A stretch of 64,000 nucleotides of DNA from JBFXIE01 sp050176255 (lineage in GTDB: Bacteria; Pseudomonadota; Gammaproteobacteria; Burkholderiales; Burkholderiaceae_C), in NCBI RefSeq assembly GCF_050176255.1, contig NZ_JBFXIE010000006.1. One strand, given 5' to 3'. The notes under the pieces are model-generated. The model searched no databases. It saw only the letters and a list, made by a program, of their open reading frames with translations, and was not told the origin of the DNA. A program made the position numbers and the translations under genes. Below are positions 49,952 to 57,619 of this stretch, in pieces. The stretch's first letter is position 1; each line of letters opens with the position of its first letter.

Positions 49952-50100
49952 GGCAGGTCGGCATCGCTGCGGCAGTGGTGTTGCCACCACATTAACCACA
50001 CCACAGGCGCGCCGCCATCAAGGAAAGTACCACCCGGCGCTGCGCACGGGGCACCCCGCCGGGTGCGCGCGCGGCGCATCAGCAGCGCATCCGGTTCCCG

Positions 50101-51354
50101 TCAGCCAGCAGTGTCGCCAAAGGCACGGGCCAGGGCCTGTGCCAGGTCGGCGCGCAAGTCCTCCACCGCCTCCAGTCCCACCGAAAAACGCACCACCGTG
50201 CCCGGCCGCAGGTGGGCGGTGGAGCCGCTGCGCATGCTGGGCAGGTCGTAGGGAACGACCAGGCTGATGGGCCCGCCCCAGCTGTAGCCCAGCTTGAACA
50301 GACGCAAGGCGTCGCAAAACGCATCCACCCGATCCTGGCTATGGCGGGCGTCGATCACCACGCTGAACAAGCCCGCCGCAGCGCCCTGCCCTGCATTCGC
50401 AGCGCCGCACAGCGCCTGCCAGCTGGCGTGGCCGGGTGAGCCAGGCAGCGCCGGGTGCAGCACCTGCGCCACGGCCGTCTGCGCGCCCATCCACTGCGCC
50501 AGATCGCGCGCGGCCATGTCGTGGGCGTGGTAGCGCAGCGCCATGCTGGGCAGTGATCGCAGCACGGCCTCGACGTCGTTGGCACCCACGCCCAGGCCCA
50601 GGCGCATGTGGGTGAGCTTGATGCGCAGGTGCAGGGCTTCATCGCGCGTGGTGATGCTGCCCATCAGTACGTCGCCGCCGCCACTGGGGTATTTGGTGAG
50701 CGCATGCACGGACACATCCACGCCCAGGCTGCCCTGCCCTCCCGGGCCATCGCCCAGCAAGTCAAAGGGCGCAAACGCCAGGCCGGCACCCCAGGTGTTG
50801 TCCAGCACCGTGGTTACCCCGCGCGCGCGGCAGATGCGCACCTGCTCGGGCAGGTCGGGAAACTCCAGCGTGACCGAGCCCGGCGCCTCCAGCCACACCA
50901 GCCGGGTGGCATCGGTGATCTTGGCGGCCAGGTCGGCCGGATCCAGCGGGTCGTAGATGCGGTGCTGGATGCCGTAATGGCGCAGCTCCACCTCGGCCAG
51001 CGCCTTGTTGGGGCCGTAGGCGTTGTCCGGGATCAGCACTTCGTCGCCGCGCCGCAGCAGCGACAGCGATACCGTGGCGATCGCCGCAAGACCGCTGGGC
51101 GCCAGCAGGCACTGCAGGCCACCTTCCAGCGTGGCCAGCCGCTCTTCCAGCTGGTACGTGGTGGGTGTGCCATGCAGGCCGTAGGTGTAGCTGCTCTTGT
51201 CTTTCCACTCGCGCGCTCGCAAAGCGGCCACGTTGGGGAAGATGACGGTGGACGCCTTGTGCACCGGCGGCTGCGGCGCCAGAAAGCCCTGCGGCGGCTC
51301 GTAGTCGTGGTGTATGAGTCGGGTGCGGAGGTCGGTGGCGGGTATCTGGGTCAT
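50101..51354 (-). CDS. metC: Cystathionine beta-lyase (PLP-dependent)
   Basis: Cleaves cystathionine to homocysteine, pyruvate and ammonia in methionine synthesis. The 417-residue protein is of the Cys/Met-metabolism PLP family: YGLHGTPTTYQLEERLATLE, LAPSGLAAIATVSLSLLRRG, LDNTWGAGLAF, and the PLP lysine Lys221 in VHALTKYPSGGGDVLMG. The GLHGTPT and KYPSGGGDV variants are those of beta-lyases, not gamma-synthases. The ATG at 51354 was chosen over one 27 bp upstream. With metY at 59791 it gives a second methionine-related PLP gene in the window. Confidence 0.87.
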   Translation of the reverse strand: MTQIPATDLRTRLIHHDYEPPQGFLAPQPPVHKASTVIFPNVAALRAREWKDKSSYTYGLHGTPTTYQLEERLATLEGGLQCLLAPSGLAAIATVSLSLLRRGDEVLIPDNAYGPNKALAEVELRHYGIQHRIYDPLDPADLAAKITDATRLVWLEAPGSVTLEFPDLPEQVRICRARGVTTVLDNTWGAGLAFAPFDLLGDGPGGQGSLGVDVSVHALTKYPSGGGDVLMGSITTRDEALHLRIKLTHMRLGLGVGANDVEAVLRSLPSMALRYHAHDMAARDLAQWMGAQTAVAQVLHPALPGSPGHASWQALCGAANAGQGAAAGLFSVVIDARHSQDRVDAFCDALRLFKLGYSWGGPISLVVPYDLPSMRSGSTAHLRPGTVVRFSVGLEAVEDLRADLAQALARAFGDTAG

Positions 51355-51470
51355 GGGCGGATGGTAAGGCAGCGCCACCATGGCACGGATGGCTGAAATG
51401 TCCAGTCCCGCAGCCGGATACGCGATGAACGGCCTGGGCCCCTGAGATGGATGCCCGACAATCGCGCGCC

Positions 51471-53186
51471 ATGTCCCTTGCTACGCCCTTGCTGCACCGC
51501 TGGTTTCCTTTTCTGGCCTGGCCAAGGCCTACCCTGGGCTTGATGCAGGGTGAATTCTGGGCCGGCATGACCGTGGGCCTGATGCTGGTGCCCCAGGGTG
51601 TGGCCTACGCCGCATTGGCCGGCATGCCGTTGGTGACCGGCATCTACGCGTCGCTGATACCAGCGCTGGTGGCCGTGCTGTGGAGTTCTTCCACCCGCCT
51701 GGGCGTGGGCCCCACGGCGCTCACCAGCCTGCTGATTGGCGCATCGCTCACCGGCATGGCCGAACCCGGCAGCGCCCACTGGGTCGCGCTGGCCGCGTGG
51801 ATGGCGCTGCTGTCGGGCCTGTTGCAGATGGTGCTGGGCGTGGCGCGCTTTGGCTGGCTGCTCAATTTAGTGACGTCACCGGTGCTCAATGGCTTCACGC
51901 AGGCGGCGGCGCTGCTGATTCTGGCATCGCAACTACCGGCTTTGCTGGGCCTGCGCACCAGCTGGGGCGCATTGGCCGCCAGCCCGTCGCTGCACCACTT
52001 CGACCTGACTGCGCTGGCCTTCGGGCTGGGCAGCATGGCGCTGCTGGTGCTGGCCAGGCGCTGGCGCTCGGGCTTTCCGGCCGCCATCGTGGTGATCGCG
52101 CTGGCGGCCCTGGCAAGCTGGGTGGCGGGCTACGCAGACGCAGACGGCGCCGTGGTCGGTCACCTGCCTTCGGGTCTGCCGTCGCCCTACTGGCCTGGGT
52201 GGCTGTCCTGGGGCGAGCTGGGCACCCTCGTCATGCCAGTGCTGGTGGTGACCTTGGTCAGCTTCCTGGAAACGGCATCAAGCGCCAAAGTGGAACACCA
52301 GCAAGGCGGCACCCGCTGGAACGAAAACCAGGACCTGATAGCGCACGGCATGGCCAAGATCAGCGCGGGCCTGTGCGGCAGCTTTGCCACCAGCGCCTCG
52401 TTTTCACGCTCGGCCATCAACCTGTACGCAGGCGCCAAGACCGGCTGGGCCACGCTGTTTTCGCTGGTTCTGGTGCTGGCGACGCTGCTGTGGCTCACAC
52501 CCGCTCTCTACCATGTGCCGCAATCGGTGCTGGCCGCCGTCGTGGTCACGGCCGTCACCAGCCTGATCAAGCCGGGCGTCATGCTGGGGCTGTGGCGCAT
52601 CTCGCGCGTGGAGACCGCCATCAGTCTGGTGACCTTCGGGCTCACACTGGCCACCGCGCCGCGCATGTACTGGGGCGTGCTGGTGGGCCTGCTGATGAAC
52701 CTGAGTCACTTCCTGTACCAGCGCCTGCATCCGCGCATCATCGAAGTGGGCCTGCACCCCGACGGCAGCCTGCGCGACCGCCACCTGTGGCAACTGCCGC
52801 CGCTGGCACCCCGGGTTCTGGCGCTGCGTATGGATGCTGAGCTGGACTTTGCATCGGCCAATGCGCTGGAGCGCCGGGTGGCTACCGAACTGGCCGACCG
52901 GCCCGAGCTGCGGCACCTGTGCCTGTTTGCCCTGCCCATCAACCGGATTGATGTGACAGGTGTCGAGGCCTTCATGCGGTTGCGCGCGCTGATGCAAGGC
53001 CTGGGCGGCACACTGCATGTGGCGGGCATCAAGCTGCCGGTGCACCAGGTGCTGGACAACGCAGGCGCAATGGTTCCCGGCCCCAACTTCGTCACCCACC
53101 GCACTGATGCCGAGGCCATCGCCGCACTGCAGCGCCCCGCACCCGCAAGCCCGCGGGCGGCTCCGGGCCACAATCCGGGGCACTGA
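51471..53186 (+). CDS. SulP family anion permease with STAS domain
   Basis: Inner-membrane transporter of 571 aa. The SulP core has GLMLVPQGVAYAALAGMPLV, GIYASLIPALVAVLWSSSTR, GPTALTSLLIGASL and FSRSAINLYAGAKTGWATLF. A cytoplasmic STAS domain covers about 455-560 (LALRMDAELDFASANALERR; LFALPINRIDVTGVEAFMRL). The substrate could be sulfate or another anion such as bicarbonate; sequence alone does not decide. A GACAAT lies 8 nt before the ATG and no Shine-Dalgarno sequence is seen. A GGDEF gene follows after 51 bp. Confidence 0.92.
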   Translation: MSLATPLLHRWFPFLAWPRPTLGLMQGEFWAGMTVGLMLVPQGVAYAALAGMPLVTGIYASLIPALVAVLWSSSTRLGVGPTALTSLLIGASLTGMAEPGSAHWVALAAWMALLSGLLQMVLGVARFGWLLNLVTSPVLNGFTQAAALLILASQLPALLGLRTSWGALAASPSLHHFDLTALAFGLGSMALLVLARRWRSGFPAAIVVIALAALASWVAGYADADGAVVGHLPSGLPSPYWPGWLSWGELGTLVMPVLVVTLVSFLETASSAKVEHQQGGTRWNENQDLIAHGMAKISAGLCGSFATSASFSRSAINLYAGAKTGWATLFSLVLVLATLLWLTPALYHVPQSVLAAVVVTAVTSLIKPGVMLGLWRISRVETAISLVTFGLTLATAPRMYWGVLVGLLMNLSHFLYQRLHPRIIEVGLHPDGSLRDRHLWQLPPLAPRVLALRMDAELDFASANALERRVATELADRPELRHLCLFALPINRIDVTGVEAFMRLRALMQGLGGTLHVAGIKLPVHQVLDNAGAMVPGPNFVTHRTDAEAIAALQRPAPASPRAAPGHNPGH

Positions 53187-53237
53187 GGCCATAAGCTATA
53201 GCTGCTACACTTCTCATAGAACATTTTGTTTCATTGT

Positions 53238-54011
53238 GTGACCACCTCCCCGGCCTCCGCTTCCATCCATCTGCGTGATCTGCGTCTGGCCACCGCGCAT
53301 GCGCTGGTGGCGCAGTCGCTTGGCTCCGAAATGCACCTGCAAGGGCAAGCGCCACTGGTGTATCTGCAAAGCCTGATCGACGGACTGTGCGAGCTATCGC
53401 TCAAGGATCCCCTCACCGGGCTGCCCAACCGCCGCTATGTGCAGGCCGTGCTCGAGCGCGAGATCGACCGCGTGGCCCGCACCGGCGAAGCCGCGCTGCT
53501 GCTGATGCTGGACGTGGATCACTTCAAGCGTGTCAACGATACCCACGGCCATCTGGCTGGCGACGTGGTGCTGCAGTCGATTGCCCGCACCATCGAAACC
53601 TGTGTGCGCCCCATGGATACCGTGGCCCGCTACGGCGGGGAAGAGTTCGCCATCGTGCTGCCGGCGTGCCAGTTCGGTTTTGGCAAGGTGATCGCCGAAC
53701 GCGTGCGCCGCGCCATAGAGTCCACACCGGTGCACATCTCGCCGTCGCTGACGCTCAACGTCACCGCGAGCATCGGCGGCGCTTTTGCGCTGCAATGGAT
53801 CCGCAGCACTGCCGCGCTGTGGTTTGATCGCGCCGATGCCGAGCTGTACAAGGCCAAGCTGGACGGCCGCAACTGCATCAGCATCGAATCCCAGCCCGAA
53901 AGCACCGTCAGCGCAGAAGAAAAGAGTTTGCTGTTTGGCCCGCTATACACCCCATCAGGATGGGGTGACCTCCCCCCGCCTATGGAACCCTCCACAGGCA
54001 GCGCCCAATGA
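53238..54011 (+). CDS. GGDEF-domain diguanylate cyclase
   Basis: Soluble cyclase of 257 aa that makes c-di-GMP from two GTP. The GGDEF domain spans about 55-225 with LSLKDPLTGLPNRRYVQAVL, LMLDVDHFKRVNDTHGHLAG, and an active-site RYGGEEF. No RxxD inhibitory site is seen immediately before the motif. The N-terminal 50 residues show no known sensor. The start is uncertain: I take GTG 53238; a TTG at 53226 is in frame. It lies 10 bp upstream of a MinD/ParA gene, suggesting co-expression and perhaps polar positioning. Confidence 0.88.
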   Translation: MTTSPASASIHLRDLRLATAHALVAQSLGSEMHLQGQAPLVYLQSLIDGLCELSLKDPLTGLPNRRYVQAVLEREIDRVARTGEAALLLMLDVDHFKRVNDTHGHLAGDVVLQSIARTIETCVRPMDTVARYGGEEFAIVLPACQFGFGKVIAERVRRAIESTPVHISPSLTLNVTASIGGAFALQWIRSTAALWFDRADAELYKAKLDGRNCISIESQPESTVSAEEKSLLFGPLYTPSGWGDLPPPMEPSTGSAQ

Positions 54012-54021
54012 AAGACGAGCG

Positions 54022-54888
54022 ATGAACGACGCGCTGTCCCCCCCAACAACCACGCCTTCGGCCAGTGCCTCAGCACCGGCCATCACACCCTCGCCCGCCT
54101 CCGCAGCGCCGATCGATGCGCGCATCATCGCCATCACCAGCGGCAAGGGCGGTGTGGGCAAAACCTTTGTTTCCGCCAACTTGGCCACCGCACTGACCCG
54201 GCGTGGACACCGGGTGCTGGTGCTGGATGCCGACCTGGGCCTGGCCAACCTGGATGTGGTGCTGAACCTGCACCCCAAGATCACCCTGCACGACGTGTTC
54301 ACCGGCAAGGCCAAGCTCGACGAAGCCGTCATCAAGGCGCCTGGCGGCTTCTCGGTGCTGCTGGCAGGATCGGGCATGGTGGAGTATTCGCGCCTGACCC
54401 CCCAGGTGCGCAGCGAGCTTTTCAACGTGATCCAGGCCCTGGCGCCCAGCTACGACGTGGTGCTGCTGGACACCGGTGCAGGCATCTCCGACGTGGTGCT
54501 TTTTTCCATCTCGCTGGCCCAGGACGTGCTCATCGTGGCCACGCCGGAGCCCACCTCGCTGACGGACGCCTACGCCGCAATCAAGGTGCTGGCGACTCAG
54601 CAAAAACGCCAGCACGTGCGCATAGTGATCAACCAGGCTGCCCGCCCCGGCGACGGCCGCGCCATCACCAGCCAGCTGCAGCAGGTGCTGGATCGCTTCG
54701 TCACCACCGAATCGGGCCGCCCCATGCGCCTGATTCATATGGGTGACATACCTGCGGACACATCCGTGCGCGACGCGGTCATGCGCCGTCAACTGCTCAT
54801 GCTTCAAATGCCGGGCTGCCCGGCCGCCTTGGCAGTGGCGCAGCTGGCCAACAAGATCGAATCCACCATGCTCAAACCAGCGGCCTGA
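54022..54888 (+). CDS. MinD/ParA family ATPase (FlhG/FleN-like)
   Basis: Deviant Walker A ATPase of 288 aa: TSGKGGVGKTF (Lys42 and Lys47), LVLDADLGLANLDVVLNLHP (switch I region), and VLLDTGAGISDVVLFS (Walker B/switch II). The Thr/Pro/Ala-rich first 32 residues are probably disordered. ATPEPTSLTDAYAAIKVL is shared with flagellar-number regulators of the FlhG/FleN type, but no flagellar genes are here; pairing with a diguanylate cyclase gene suggests a role in localising signalling or motility machinery. A convergent hairpin lies just past the stop. Confidence 0.88.
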   Translation: MNDALSPPTTTPSASASAPAITPSPASAAPIDARIIAITSGKGGVGKTFVSANLATALTRRGHRVLVLDADLGLANLDVVLNLHPKITLHDVFTGKAKLDEAVIKAPGGFSVLLAGSGMVEYSRLTPQVRSELFNVIQALAPSYDVVLLDTGAGISDVVLFSISLAQDVLIVATPEPTSLTDAYAAIKVLATQQKRQHVRIVINQAARPGDGRAITSQLQQVLDRFVTTESGRPMRLIHMGDIPADTSVRDAVMRRQLLMLQMPGCPAALAVAQLANKIESTMLKPAA

Positions 54889-54892
54889 CCCC

Positions 54893-54910
54893 AGGCCGCC
54901 AAGGCGGCCT
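54893..54910. terminator. Short hairpin between convergent ParA and ldcA genes
   Basis: An 8-bp perfect palindrome (aggccgcc aa ggcggcct) lies 4 bp after the ParA-like stop and 8 bp before the ldcA stop. The loop is tight and no T-run follows, so it is only a candidate terminator for both strands. Confidence 0.45.
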
Positions 54911-54918
54911 CTGGAGCG

Positions 54919-55926
54919 TCAATGCGCGTGCCCCCAGTAGATGAGCGCATCGCGCCCCTCTACCGACAGCGACACCTGTGCCCCCACGGGCAGCAGCACC
55001 TTGGTGGGCACATGACCGAAAGGCAGGTTGGTGAGCACGGGCGGCTTGATCTGCGTGCGCAGCCAGTCCACCACGCTTTGCAGCTTGAAGCCCTTGTCAT
55101 GCGGCGTGAGCCTGTACTCGTTGAACTGCCCCAGCACCACGGCCTTTTGCCGGCCCAGCACACCAGCGTGCAGCAGCTGGGTGAGCAGGCGCTCGATGCG
55201 GTAGGGATGCTCGCCCACGTCCTCCAGAAACAGCACGCCGCCCTGGATCTGCGGAAAGTACGGCGTGCCCACCAGTGAGCACAGCACTGCCAGGTTGCCC
55301 CCCCACAGGGTGGCCTGTTCCACATAGATGTCCGGCACGGCGGCCTGGCCGCCGGGGCGGGGTTTCTCGGCTTTCATGCGCCAGCCGCTGCCCTCGCCGT
55401 GGCCGGTCAGCAGATCGTCCAGGCAGGCCAGCATGATGTCGTCGGGATCGTCCTTGCAGCCCAGGTCGCCCACCAGCGCGGGCCCTGCCCAGGTGGTGGC
55501 GCCGGTCTGTGCCAGCAGCGCGGCCTGGAAGGCGGTGAAATCACTCACGCCCACAAATTGCGTGCCGCGCTCGATGGCCTGGGCCACGGCCTGGTACTGG
55601 ATGCCCGGCAGGATGCGCGTGAGGCCGTAGCCACCGCGGCTGATCAGCGCCACGTCGGCGCCGCTGGCGGCAGCACGGTGGATGGCCGCCAGGCGCGTGG
55701 CATCGTCGCCGGCAAAACGGGTATGACTGGCGAGCGCGTCGGGGTCAACCTCCACCTCGTGGCCCATGGCCTTCAGACGGGCAACGCCGCGCCGGAAGGC
55801 GGCCTTGTCGCGCACCGCGCCCGATGGCGAGTAGATGTAGATGTGCCGGGGGCCGTGGGGGTGATCGCAATGATCGTGGCCGCTGTGGTGGGTGTTGTGG
55901 GCGTGGGACAAGGCGGTGTTCCGCAT
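54919..55926 (-). CDS. ldcA: LD-carboxypeptidase with His-rich N-terminus
   Basis: Peptidase S66 enzyme that removes the terminal D-Ala from tetrapeptides during cytosolic murein recycling. The 335-residue protein has ISRGGYGLTRILPGI, the nucleophile Ser128 in GVSDFTA, LWGGNLAVLCSLVGTPYFP, the Glu of LEDVGEHPYRIERLL, and the His of PFGHVPTKVLLPVG. The first 28 residues contain nine His and one Cys (SHAHNTHHSGHDHCDHPHGP) before the domain begins at IYIYSPSG. This extension is absent from E. coli LdcA and looks metal-binding. The ATG at 55926 is the only suitable start. Confidence 0.92.
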   Translation of the reverse strand: MRNTALSHAHNTHHSGHDHCDHPHGPRHIYIYSPSGAVRDKAAFRRGVARLKAMGHEVEVDPDALASHTRFAGDDATRLAAIHRAAASGADVALISRGGYGLTRILPGIQYQAVAQAIERGTQFVGVSDFTAFQAALLAQTGATTWAGPALVGDLGCKDDPDDIMLACLDDLLTGHGEGSGWRMKAEKPRPGGQAAVPDIYVEQATLWGGNLAVLCSLVGTPYFPQIQGGVLFLEDVGEHPYRIERLLTQLLHAGVLGRQKAVVLGQFNEYRLTPHDKGFKLQSVVDWLRTQIKPPVLTNLPFGHVPTKVLLPVGAQVSLSVEGRDALIYWGHAH

Positions 55927-55988
55927 CCGGTGGGATGCGCTCCGAGCAGAAAGAAACGGGCGCCGCGCCAGTGGCGGCGCCCGGGGAT

Positions 55989-57134
55989 TCAAAGCCGAAA
56001 GTATTCCACAGCGCGCGCCGCGGCATCCCGCGCAGGCTGGGGCTGCTCCAGCGCGCAGCGCAGATGCAGACGCGACAGCCCCGCCACGGGCGCGGCGCGG
56101 CCGTCCTCTGCCATGCGGGCAAAGGCACGCGGCGCGGCGCGGTGGCCAGCGTCGGGGAACGGTGCGTCGTAGGCGCTGCCGCGGGGTGTATCTGCCTGCA
56201 GCACCAGCGTGCCAGCGAGGCGCGCAGGCGCTGCGGCCTGCAAGAGCGCACCCCATGTGTCGTCCTGCGCCACCAGCACCACGTTGCGCAGATCCAGCCG
56301 CTCCAGCAACTCTTGCAGCACCTGGCCATGCCATGCGAGATGGTGCGCGCGCTCCTTCTTGGGCTTGTCGCTCTTGCCAAAGCCGATCAGGTCGGGCGCC
56401 ACCACGTGCTCACCCGCGGCGGCGAGCGCGGCCAGCAGGTGGCGGTACTGGTAGCTCCAGGCCGCCCTGCCATGCAACAGCAGCCAGGTGCGGGGCGCGT
56501 CCCGCGGTCCCTCGTCCAGATAGTGCAGGCGCAGCCCGGCCAGCGCAGGCAGGTCGCTGACATAGTGCGGCGCCCAGGGATAGTCCGGCAGGTCGGCAAA
56601 GGCCTGCCCGGGCGTGCGCAACGCGTCCTGGCGCAGCGGGTGGGCTGCGAGCTGCTGCGCGCGCTGGGCGCGCTGGGCGCGGCGGCGCTCACGAAAGAAG
56701 TCACTCAGCAGCGCGCCGCACTCGTCGGCCAGCACGCCGCCCTGCACGGCGGTCTGGTGGTTCAGGCGCGGCTCGGCAAACAGGTTGACCACCGAGCCTG
56801 CCGCCCCGGTCTTGGGGTCCGCCGCGCCGAAGACCACGCGGGGCAGGCGCGCATGCAGCATGGCGCCGCTGCACATCGGGCAAGGCTCCAGCGTGACATA
56901 GAGCGTGCAGCCGTCGAGCCGGTAGTTGCCCAGCACGTGCGCGGCGGCGCGCAGCGCAGCCATCTCGGCGTGCTGCGTGGGGTCGTGGCTGGCAATCGGC
57001 GCGTTGTGCCCGGTGGCGATCACCTGGCCCTCACGCACCAGCACGGCACCCACGGGCACTTCTCCCGCCTGCTGCGCGGCGCGCGCCTGGGCCAGGGCCT
57101 CGCGCATCCAGCGGACGTCGTCGGTTTCACTCAT
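55989..57134 (-). CDS. tadA: tRNA adenosine(34) deaminase fused to a shortened alpha/beta-hydrolase domain
   Basis: Residues 1-150 are a complete TadA, the essential enzyme that turns A34 of tRNA-Arg into inosine: HAE at 55-57 (zinc ligand His55, proton-shuttling Glu57) and PCPMC at 84-88 (Cys85, Cys88). After an Arg/Ala/Gln linker, residues about 178-381 resemble haloalkane dehalogenases: DLPDYPWAPHYVSDLPALAG, LLLHGRAAWSYQYR and APDLIGFGKSDKPKKERAHH. The nucleophile region is altered (VAQDDTWGALL, where the family has VQDWGG), and the domain is about 100 residues short, lacking the normal cap and terminal His region. The hydrolase part is probably inactive or structural. Confidence 0.9.
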   Translation of the reverse strand: MSETDDVRWMREALAQARAAQQAGEVPVGAVLVREGQVIATGHNAPIASHDPTQHAEMAALRAAAHVLGNYRLDGCTLYVTLEPCPMCSGAMLHARLPRVVFGAADPKTGAAGSVVNLFAEPRLNHQTAVQGGVLADECGALLSDFFRERRRAQRAQRAQQLAAHPLRQDALRTPGQAFADLPDYPWAPHYVSDLPALAGLRLHYLDEGPRDAPRTWLLLHGRAAWSYQYRHLLAALAAAGEHVVAPDLIGFGKSDKPKKERAHHLAWHGQVLQELLERLDLRNVVLVAQDDTWGALLQAAAPARLAGTLVLQADTPRGSAYDAPFPDAGHRAAPRAFARMAEDGRAAPVAGLSRLHLRCALEQPQPARDAAARAVEYFRL

Positions 57135-57135
57135 C

Positions 57136-57183
57136 TTTCAATAGCTGTCTGCGCTTGATGGATAAACGCTGGAGGCCGTTTTC
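57136..57183 (+). repeat. Dispersed repeat, best-preserved forward copy
   Basis: Reads tttcaatagctgtctgcgct then tgatggataaacgctggagg then ccgttttc. It fills the gap between the tadA start and the decayed paiB-like gene and serves as the reference copy for the family described here. Confidence 0.8.
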
Positions 57184-57187
57184 GTTC

Positions 57188-57495
57188 TCATTCCTCGTCG
57201 CCGGTCATGCCCAGCCGTTGCATCCAATCGGCCAGCGCGCGCTCGTCGGGCGTGCCTGGAAGGTGACCAGCGCCTCGGGCCGCGCCTGCAGGTAGCGCCA
57301 GTGCGGGTTGGGCCGCGCACAATGACCCAGCAGAGCCAGCGCGTCGCCCTCCCCTTGCTGCACATGCAGCGGCAGGTGGGTGACGAACGGAAAGCCCTCG
57401 TCGTCGTTGATGATCAGGCTGGCGAACGGGTGCGCGCGCATCAGCGTCAGGGCATGGGCGCGGTCCTTGGAGGCGAACTGTGGCGGCAGGTACAT
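57188..57495 (-). pseudogene. Decayed PaiB-like FMN-binding regulator gene
   Basis: The first 80 residues follow the PaiB family (MYLPPQFASKDRAHALTLMR; FPFVTHLPLHV; LLGHCARPNPHWRYLQARPE; ALVTF). Directly after VTF the conserved middle is missing. In the next frame the family C-terminus appears (GTPDERALADWMQRLGMTGD). Thus roughly half of the usual 200-plus residues has been deleted near 57259 and the ends joined out of frame. Read in the first frame, translation runs to a stop at 57205 (96 residues). PaiB-type proteins bind FMN; this remnant is unlikely to function. Confidence 0.8.
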
Positions 57496-57619
57496 GGTGA
57501 TGAAGCCAGGCGGGGCAGTCCCGGACTGTACCGGCGATTTTCCCCGCGGCAGCACGCTTGGGGCGGGGGATTCGCCCTGCCCCAGCGCGCGAGGGGTTCG
57601 ACTGGGATAATCCCGCCCC

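Noticed and set aside
53188..53220. A possible dispersed repeat copy between the SulP and GGDEF genes (ataagctatagctgctaca).
   Set aside because: Only the agctgct core matches; the gcgcttg arm is missing.
55600..55640. Loss of the catalytic serine in LdcA because RGGYGLTR has no Ser.
   Set aside because: In this family the nucleophile is the Ser of the later GxSD motif, which is intact here (Ser128 in GVSDFTA).
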